Source: Candidatus Pelagibacterales bacterium | GTDB taxonomy: Bacteria > Pseudomonadota > Alphaproteobacteria > TMED109 | DNA length: 12,311 nucleotides | NCBI GenBank assembly: GCA_002684605.1 | Contig: NYVM01000019.1 | Span: 47,356-59,666 of the forward strand | Direction of reading: 5' to 3' | Shown: piece after piece, positions 8,027-12,311 of the stretch | Layout of the letters: the number at the start of each line of letters is the position of its first letter | Position numbering within the stretch: position 1 is the stretch's first letter | Program-made: the position numbers and the translations under genes | The notes under the pieces: model-generated | Database searches by the model: none | What the model was told of the DNA's origin: nothing | The model's input: the letters and a program-made list of their open reading frames with translations, nothing else

Positions 8027-8055
8027 ATTATACTTTATGTCTTATAAGTAGACAA
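8027..8055 (-). promoter_or_regulatory. Sigma70-like promoter of the beta-oxidation operon
   Basis: On the minus strand TTGTCT (8050-8055) and TATAAT (8027-8032) are separated by exactly 17 bases (8033-8049). Transcription should begin near 8020, giving a leader of roughly 40 bases that includes the AAGGAG ribosome site. An inverted repeat TGTCT/AGACA (8038-8042 and 8050-8054) overlaps the -35 and spacer and could be an operator. The regulator is unknown. Confidence 0.6.
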
Positions 8056-8145
8056 CATCAATTTGAAAGAAAATATAAAATATTTTTAATATAATATTTA
8101 ATTTTTATTTAAAATTACGAATTAATAAATTGTTAAAAACAAACT

Positions 8146-8151
8146 TATAAT
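8146..8151 (+). promoter_or_regulatory. -10 element upstream of tRNA-Arg
   Basis: A consensus TATAAT ends 20 bases before the first tRNA base, which places transcription start near 8158 and leaves a leader of about 14 bases. No good -35 hexamer is found 16-18 bases upstream, so this rests on the -10 box and its position. The rest of the 7982-8171 gap is AT-rich, with nothing else recognised beyond the beta-oxidation promoter. Confidence 0.45.
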
Positions 8152-8171
8152 GCTAAGAATAAAATATGGTT

Positions 8172-8248
8172 GCCCTGTTAGCTCATCTGGATAGAGTACG
8201 AGTTTCCTAAACTTGGGGTAGTAGGTTCGAGTCCTACACAGGGCACCA
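8172..8248 (+). tRNA. tRNA-Arg, anticodon CCU
   Basis: A complete 77-base cloverleaf can be folded by hand. The acceptor stem is GCCCTGT/ACAGGGC with discriminator A and a genomically encoded CCA. The D stem is GCTC/GAGT, and the anticodon stem is CGAGT/ACTTG with one G-U pair. The anticodon loop TTCCTAA carries anticodon CCT at 8206-8208. The T stem is GTAGG/CCTAC around TTCGAGT. The CCU anticodon reads AGG, an arginine codon. It sits alone between the divergently transcribed beta-oxidation operon and the convergent Sir2 gene. Confidence 0.95.
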
Positions 8249-8287
8249 AAATATAATACCAACAGTAAAACCTAATATATTTTCAAA

Positions 8288-9031
8288 TTATATTAATAAT
8301 GTCTTTAAAGTTTCCCCTATTTCTTTATTGATCACTTCATTAGCAATTGAATCTAGTTCTGTAGATTCTCTATTTATTATTACTAATTTAGCACCATTAT
8401 TTCTAGCTAGAATTGGTAAGCCAGCTGCAGGGTATACTTTTAAAGAAGAGCCTATAGCTATGAAAAGGTCACAGGTTTTTGAAGCTTTTTCAGCTATCTT
8501 CATTTCTTTTTCTGGCATAGGTTGTCCAAAAGAAATAGTTGCAGATTTGATAATCCCATCACAATCTAAACACTTAGGCGGTTTTGTATAATTATTTTTT
8601 TTATCTTCTAAAAACTCTCTAATATAATCTAGTTCATAGCGTTTCTCACAGTCTAAGCATTTTGCATAAGTACTATTTCCATGAAGTTCTATAATTTTAT
8701 TAGGGTCAATACCAGAATCATGGTGTAAGTTATCTATATTTTGAGTTAATACGTAGCTTACTTTATTAGCGGCAGATAATTTTGAAATAACCTTATGCCC
8801 TATATTAGGTTTTGCAATTTTCATATCTTGATCTATTGCAAATTTTCTTCTCCAGGATTCTATTTGAGATTCTTCAGAAGACATAAAATCTTGAAACATT
8901 ATTGGAGCCATTTTTGTCCAAATACCACCAGGACTTCTGAAATCTGGAATACCTGACTCGGTACTTATGCCAGCACCAGTAAAAACTACTATATTATTGA
9001 ATTCTTTAACCCAAGATTTTAATTTGCTCAT
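8288..9031 (-). CDS. cobB: Sir2-family NAD-dependent protein deacylase (sirtuin)
   Basis: This 247-residue protein is a sirtuin of ordinary bacterial length. Sirtuins remove acyl groups from protein lysines using NAD+, giving nicotinamide and O-acyl-ADP-ribose, and often control acyl-CoA synthetases. NAD-binding motifs are TGAGIS (18-23) and IPDFRSPGG (28-36), then TQNID (96-100). The catalytic histidine is H117 in ELHGN, and a zinc site is formed by two CxxC pairs, C125/C128 and C154/C157. IAIGSSLKV and VIINRE follow. The tyrosine of the Y-x-x-R pair that recognises succinyl-lysine in CobB and SIRT5 seems replaced (E58, with R61 retained), so plain deacetylation is more likely. The gene starts 6 bases after the DpgC-like gene with no clear ribosome site, which suggests translational coupling. 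Confidence 0.92.
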   Translation of the reverse strand: MSKLKSWVKEFNNIVVFTGAGISTESGIPDFRSPGGIWTKMAPIMFQDFMSSEESQIESWRRKFAIDQDMKIAKPNIGHKVISKLSAANKVSYVLTQNIDNLHHDSGIDPNKIIELHGNSTYAKCLDCEKRYELDYIREFLEDKKNNYTKPPKCLDCDGIIKSATISFGQPMPEKEMKIAEKASKTCDLFIAIGSSLKVYPAAGLPILARNNGAKLVIINRESTELDSIANEVINKEIGETLKTLLI

Positions 9032-9037
9032 AATAAA

Positions 9038-10411
9038 CTATTTTGCTTTTCTGGATGCTGCATCCCAATAATATTCTAGATTTTTTATAAGTGCATCACT
9101 AAAGTGGCAATAAGCTTGATCATGACAATAGGCACTCATATATTGTCGGAATGTATCAAGTGGCTCTTGTCCGATTCTAAATGCTCTTCGATTGCTAGCT
9201 GATCCCACTACTCCAGAATTAGTATAAGCATTTATAGTTTTGGTAAGACTTTCATCCATTTTACCTTGTTCCACAATTTCGTCACAAATTAATTTTCCAT
9301 CTGGAGAATTTGAGTGAATAGTTAAACCATTTTGAATAGCTTGTCTGGCTATTCTATCACCAGTAAACCTCCAGAGTCTAAGGTTCGCCATTCCAGGAAT
9401 AATACCCTCTTTTCTGGCTGGAAGAGTCATATAACTTCCATTCTCTGCCATTATATGATCCATTACTAGAAGATATTGACAGCCTCCACCTATAGCGAAT
9501 GTATCTAAAGTTGCAATCCATGGCTTTTCTTGAAGAGGAAACAGAGAATTCTCTGGTTCGTAATATTTAGTTGCTAGGCCTCTAAGAACTTTATTAACTG
9601 CTCCCATGTCTCTTTTTATATACCAAAGAAATGAAATTTGACCTTGATAAAGATGAGTTAAATTAATTCCTGCTCCAAAAGTTCTATTTCCTGCATATTT
9701 GGGATGTTTAGCTACTTCCCCTCGTAAAACAGCAATATCAGTATCTTTATCTAATATTGCTAGGTCTATTGCCGCCTCCAGCGGAAGCAATGTTCTTTCA
9801 TCCTCTGCATTCAAATACTCTCCATTCTCTAGTGTAACTAATACATGCTTTTCAAGTTTTTCAATACTCGCTCCGTCAAATTGTACTTTTTTTCTTTTGA
9901 TAAACTCTTCTTGTTTTTCTAACGCTAATTCACTTGGAAGTAGCATAGAATGACATAAGTGATTGCCTTCCAATTGATTTGAAAGAACTGCTGATAAGAA
10001 TAAGCCTTGGTCAGTTTCAATACCTTCTTTATCTTTAAGCATCTTTTTGTTTTCGATGGTTAGTTGTTCGATAGAAGGCGTTATATGTGAGACAATATTA
10101 TTTGCTGAAAAAACTAACTCATCAATCTTTATAAATTTATTCCTATTATCCGTTATGCGGTTATATATATTACTTGCATAATCATTTAAAAATATTTTTT
10201 TTGTTACTTCTATAAGGCTTCTTATTTTCTTTTTTTCTTTCTTATCTCTTGCTTTTTTGTTTTCATCTTCACATTCTTGCCAAAAAGAGGAAAAGTTTAT
10301 TTTATCTTTTTCAAAATCTTGAGAAATTATAGGAGTAAACTTTTTAATAATTTCATTTTCTGAGTTAAAGTTTAATTTTTTTAAATGATCTTGAAAAAAT
10401 TTAGTATTCAT
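9038..10411 (-). CDS. DpgC-like crotonase-fold protein, putative cofactor-independent acyl-CoA dioxygenase
   Basis: This 457-residue protein resembles DpgC, (3,5-dihydroxyphenyl)acetyl-CoA 1,2-dioxygenase, along most of its length. DpgC is a crotonase-superfamily enzyme of glycopeptide-antibiotic pathways that uses O2 without metal or flavin. Residues 1-125 form a lysine-rich helical N-terminal part. Shared stretches are KEGIETDQGLFL (128-139), LNAEDER (200-206), HPKYAGNRTFGAGINL (236-251), KPWIATLDTFAIGGGCQ (296-312), KEGIIPGMANLRL (334-346) and FRQYMSAY (421-428). From memory of the DpgC structure, its oxyanion-hole Ile and Gly and its substrate-contacting Glu, Arg and Gln correspond to I249, G309, E203, R267 and Q312. 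AGGAAAAG precedes the ATG. The family call is firm; substrate and dioxygenase activity are inferred. Ordinary enoyl-CoA hydratases are far shorter. Confidence 0.85.
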   Translation of the reverse strand: MNTKFFQDHLKKLNFNSENEIIKKFTPIISQDFEKDKINFSSFWQECEDENKKARDKKEKKKIRSLIEVTKKIFLNDYASNIYNRITDNRNKFIKIDELVFSANNIVSHITPSIEQLTIENKKMLKDKEGIETDQGLFLSAVLSNQLEGNHLCHSMLLPSELALEKQEEFIKRKKVQFDGASIEKLEKHVLVTLENGEYLNAEDERTLLPLEAAIDLAILDKDTDIAVLRGEVAKHPKYAGNRTFGAGINLTHLYQGQISFLWYIKRDMGAVNKVLRGLATKYYEPENSLFPLQEKPWIATLDTFAIGGGCQYLLVMDHIMAENGSYMTLPARKEGIIPGMANLRLWRFTGDRIARQAIQNGLTIHSNSPDGKLICDEIVEQGKMDESLTKTINAYTNSGVVGSASNRRAFRIGQEPLDTFRQYMSAYCHDQAYCHFSDALIKNLEYYWDAASRKAK

Positions 10412-10431
10412 TACTTTTCCTATTTGGTTTA

Positions 10432-11376
10432 TTAAAATAGTTTTTTCATAGCGGCCATTGTTTCTAAAAGAGCCTTTTGAATAGGCGCTTCTAAAGAGCT
10501 ATGTCCGGCTTTTTCAATGATTTGTAAATTTGCATTTGGCCATATACTAGCTAGCTCGTAAGCACTCTCAGGAGGACATATGGAGTCGTATCTTCCTTGA
10601 ATAATATCTCCATGGATATTTTTAATATTATTAATGTTTTTTAGAAGCTGTCCTTCTTCTAAAAATAAATGATTTAAAAAATAGTGAGCTTCTATTCTTG
10701 CTAAATTCAATGCCATTTGCACATCTACAAATTCTTCAGATATCGATGCATTAGGAAGTAAAGTAGAACAGTTTGCTTCATATCTAGCCCATGAAACTGC
10801 GGCTTCACCATTTATTATAGGGTCAATATTTATAAGTCTTTTATAATAAGATAATAATAAATTTTTCCTCTCATCTTTGGGTAAGAAAGAATTAAATCTA
10901 TTCCAATATTCAGGAAAAATATTTTTAATTCCATGTAAGAACCATTCTACTTCTTTTTTTCTACACAGAAACACGCCTCTTAACACGATACTTAAAATAT
11001 TATTTGGGTGTTCCTGAGAATAAGCTAGAGATAATGAGGACCCCCAGCTTCCACCAAAAACTATCCATTTTTCGATATTTAAAAAAATTCTTAATTTTTC
11101 AATATCTTTTATTAGGTCTTGAGTTGTATTATTTTCCAAACAGGCTGGAGGAGTAGATCTTCCTGCTCCTCTTTGATCAAAAATAATAATATTATAATGT
11201 TTTGGATCAAAAAAACGTCTTAAATATGTGTTTCCACCAGCTCCGGGCCCGCCATGTAGAACTAAAACCGGAACGCCTTTTTTATTACCATTCTTTTCCC
11301 AATAAATTTTATGAATATTATCTACTTCTAGTAAACCATATTCATAAGGTTCAATATGAGGAAAAAGATCTAGCAT
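10432..11376 (-). CDS. pip: Proline iminopeptidase-like alpha/beta hydrolase (peptidase family S33)
   Basis: This 314-residue protein has the layout of prolyl aminopeptidase, a cytoplasmic serine exopeptidase that removes N-terminal proline. The N-terminal strand region carries HGGPG (41-45), the oxyanion motif of the family, followed by FDQRGAGRS (66-74). The nucleophile elbow is GGSWGS with S110, and the remaining triad members are probably D264 in GRYDSICP and H292 in AGHSSLEAP. A helical cap lies between about 130 and 230. The ATG at 11376 has only a weak TAGG upstream. It is first in a minus-strand run with the DpgC-like gene (20-base gap) and the sirtuin. Related S33 hydrolases can act on other amides or esters, so the substrate is probable rather than proven. 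Confidence 0.88.
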   Translation of the reverse strand: MLDLFPHIEPYEYGLLEVDNIHKIYWEKNGNKKGVPVLVLHGGPGAGGNTYLRRFFDPKHYNIIIFDQRGAGRSTPPACLENNTTQDLIKDIEKLRIFLNIEKWIVFGGSWGSSLSLAYSQEHPNNILSIVLRGVFLCRKKEVEWFLHGIKNIFPEYWNRFNSFLPKDERKNLLLSYYKRLINIDPIINGEAAVSWARYEANCSTLLPNASISEEFVDVQMALNLARIEAHYFLNHLFLEEGQLLKNINNIKNIHGDIIQGRYDSICPPESAYELASIWPNANLQIIEKAGHSSLEAPIQKALLETMAAMKKLF

Positions 11377-11484
11377 TAATAACCTAATTAAAAAAATTAA
11401 TATTTATGTAAAACTAATTTAGTTTATTTGTTATAGTTTTACTACATATATGTTTACATATTTGTTTATAATGGACTTCATAAA
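11377..11484. promoter_or_regulatory. Divergent promoter region between the hydrolase and helicase genes
   Basis: This 108-base AT-rich gap separates two divergent genes. On the plus strand a consensus TATAAT is at 11467-11472, only 12 bases before the helicase ATG. On the minus strand TATAAC lies 17 bases after TGTAAA, a weak pair. A perfect palindrome ACATATATGT covers 11444-11453. All of these are plausible but low-complexity signals. Confidence 0.35.
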
Positions 11485-12311
11485 ATGCTAAATAATAATT
11501 TACAAACAAAAGTTTTTTTAAATTCTCAAGACTATTTTGGAAGTATAGTAGCTTTATTAGGTCCTACTAATACTGGAAAAACGCATTACGCTATTAATCG
11601 TATGATTAAATTTTCTTCAGGCATTATAGGTTGTCCTTTGAGACTTTTAGCAAGAGAGGTTTATGATAAATTAGTCAAAAAAAAAGGCTTATTAAATGTT
11701 GCATTAATTACAGGTGAAGAGCGAATAGTTCCAGATAGTGCAAAATATTTTGTTTGTACAGTTGAAGCCATGCCCAAAGATTTAAAAGTAGATTTTGTTG
11801 CTATAGATGAAGCTCAGCTTTGTAATCATAATGATAGAGGTCATATTTTTACAGACAAAATCCTAAATGTTAAGGGAGATAAAGAAACTATGTTTCTAGG
11901 CTCTGATAGTTTAGAAATCTTATTAAAATATATATACCCTTCTATCATCATTAAAAATATGGAACGTTTTTCTAGCTTGCAATATAAAGGAAAAACTAAG
12001 TTACATAGAATGCCTAGAAGGTCAGCAATTGTGTCTTTTTCTGTTAATGATGTCTATGAAATAGCTGAATTAGTAAAACGAAAACATGGGGGCACAGCTG
12101 TAGTTTTGGGCGCATTAAGTCCTAAAACAAGAAATGCACAAGTAGAGCTGTATGAATCTGGTGAAGTTGATTACTTAGTAGCAACTGATGCTATAGGTAT
12201 GGGTTTAAATATGGATATTAATCATGTAGCATTTGCAAAAATCAATAAATTTGATGGAAGGACGACACGCCCTTTAACTACATCTGAATTAGCGCAGATA
12301 GCAGGAAGGGC
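11485..12311 (+). CDS. SUV3-like ATP-dependent RNA helicase, N-terminal part (runs off window)
   Basis: The open frame from the ATG at 11485 continues past the window end, giving 275 complete codons. It encodes an SF2 helicase of the SUV3 type, which unwinds RNA using ATP; mitochondrial SUV3 works in RNA decay and has close relatives in Alphaproteobacteria. Walker A GPTNTGKT is at residues 26-33, followed by CPLRLLAREV (50-59), TGEER (76-80), and the Walker B DEAQ box IDEAQLC (107-113). The second RecA domain shows LGALSP, VDYLVATDAIGMGLNM, and the start of motif VI at QIAGR, where the sequence stops. There is no strong ribosome site; a GGAC lies about eight bases upstream. The C-terminal region is not visible. 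Confidence 0.88.
   Translation, partial: MLNNNLQTKVFLNSQDYFGSIVALLGPTNTGKTHYAINRMIKFSSGIIGCPLRLLAREVYDKLVKKKGLLNVALITGEERIVPDSAKYFVCTVEAMPKDLKVDFVAIDEAQLCNHNDRGHIFTDKILNVKGDKETMFLGSDSLEILLKYIYPSIIIKNMERFSSLQYKGKTKLHRMPRRSAIVSFSVNDVYEIAELVKRKHGGTAVVLGALSPKTRNAQVELYESGEVDYLVATDAIGMGLNMDINHVAFAKINKFDGRTTRPLTTSELAQIAGR

Noticed and set aside
8172..8248. tRNA-Arg as an attachment site for an integrated element
   Set aside because: No integrase gene and no repeat of the tRNA 3' end were seen in the window; both neighbours are ordinary chromosomal genes.
8250..8294. Inverted repeat AATATAAT/ATTATATT as a terminator after the tRNA and sirtuin
   Set aside because: The arms are all A/T and the loop is 29 bases, so it would not form a stable hairpin; expected by chance at this composition.
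8328..8591. Plus-strand open frame of 87 codons opposite the Sir2 gene
   Set aside because: It is a shadow of the sirtuin coding strand, whose motifs are unmistakable. The same reasoning removes the plus-strand frames inside 4839-5780, 6750-7448, 9699-9953 and 11202-11387, and the minus-strand frame at 2400-2630.
9038..10411. Benzoyl-CoA-dihydrodiol lyase (BoxC) or a plain enoyl-CoA hydratase
   Set aside because: The blocks LNAEDER, HPKYAGNRTFGAGINL and FRQYMSAY, and the 457-residue length with a helical N-terminus, match DpgC better than BoxC (about 550 residues) or hydratases (about 260).
11471..11491. Small reading frame starting at ATG 11471 ahead of the helicase
   Set aside because: It ends after six codons at a TAA overlapping the helicase start, and it overlaps the likely -10 box.

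Overview
The window is AT-rich DNA, densely packed with genes, from what looks like a free-living alphaproteobacterium with a small, low-GC genome. The AT-rich codon use, short intergenic gaps and TTG starts fit this. So does a partial SUV3-type (mitochondrial-like) DEAQ helicase, typical of Alphaproteobacteria, together with an SCO1/SenC protein and bacterial beta-oxidation genes. The lineage is an inference from gene content, with no marker phylogeny. There are no insertion sequences, phage genes, CRISPR arrays or integrases.

Layout. (1) At 91-2937 (+) is a tight four-gene cluster with gaps of 4-6 bases: an ABC-2 exporter ATPase, its membrane permease, a histidine-phosphatase-superfamily enzyme and a membrane-anchored SCO1/SenC protein. 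(2) At 2938-3711 (-) is an adducin-type class II aldolase homologue, divergent from an SDR oxidoreductase at 3794-4570 (+). The SDR ends at an 11-bp hairpin terminator lying between convergent genes. (3) At 4637-7981 (-) is a two-gene beta-oxidation operon in which the bifunctional enoyl-CoA hydratase/3-hydroxyacyl-CoA dehydrogenase is transcribed first, then the thiolase. It has a good sigma70-like promoter at 8027-8055. (4) At 8172-8248 (+) is tRNA-Arg(CCU) with an encoded CCA end. (5) At 8288-11376 (-) is a three-gene run: a proline-iminopeptidase-like alpha/beta hydrolase, a DpgC-like protein, and a Sir2 deacylase. (6) From 11485 (+) the N-terminal part of the SUV3-like helicase runs off the window.

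How they work together. The hydratase/dehydrogenase and thiolase provide the last three steps of fatty acyl-CoA beta-oxidation. The exporter and SCO1 protein may act together at the membrane, possibly in copper or cytochrome oxidase biogenesis; this is inference. The most unusual gene is the 457-residue DpgC homologue. DpgC is the cofactor-free dioxygenase that makes the dihydroxyphenylglycine precursor in actinobacterial vancomycin-type clusters. Here it sits outside any such cluster, 6 bases upstream of a sirtuin. It is the best candidate in the window for undescribed chemistry.
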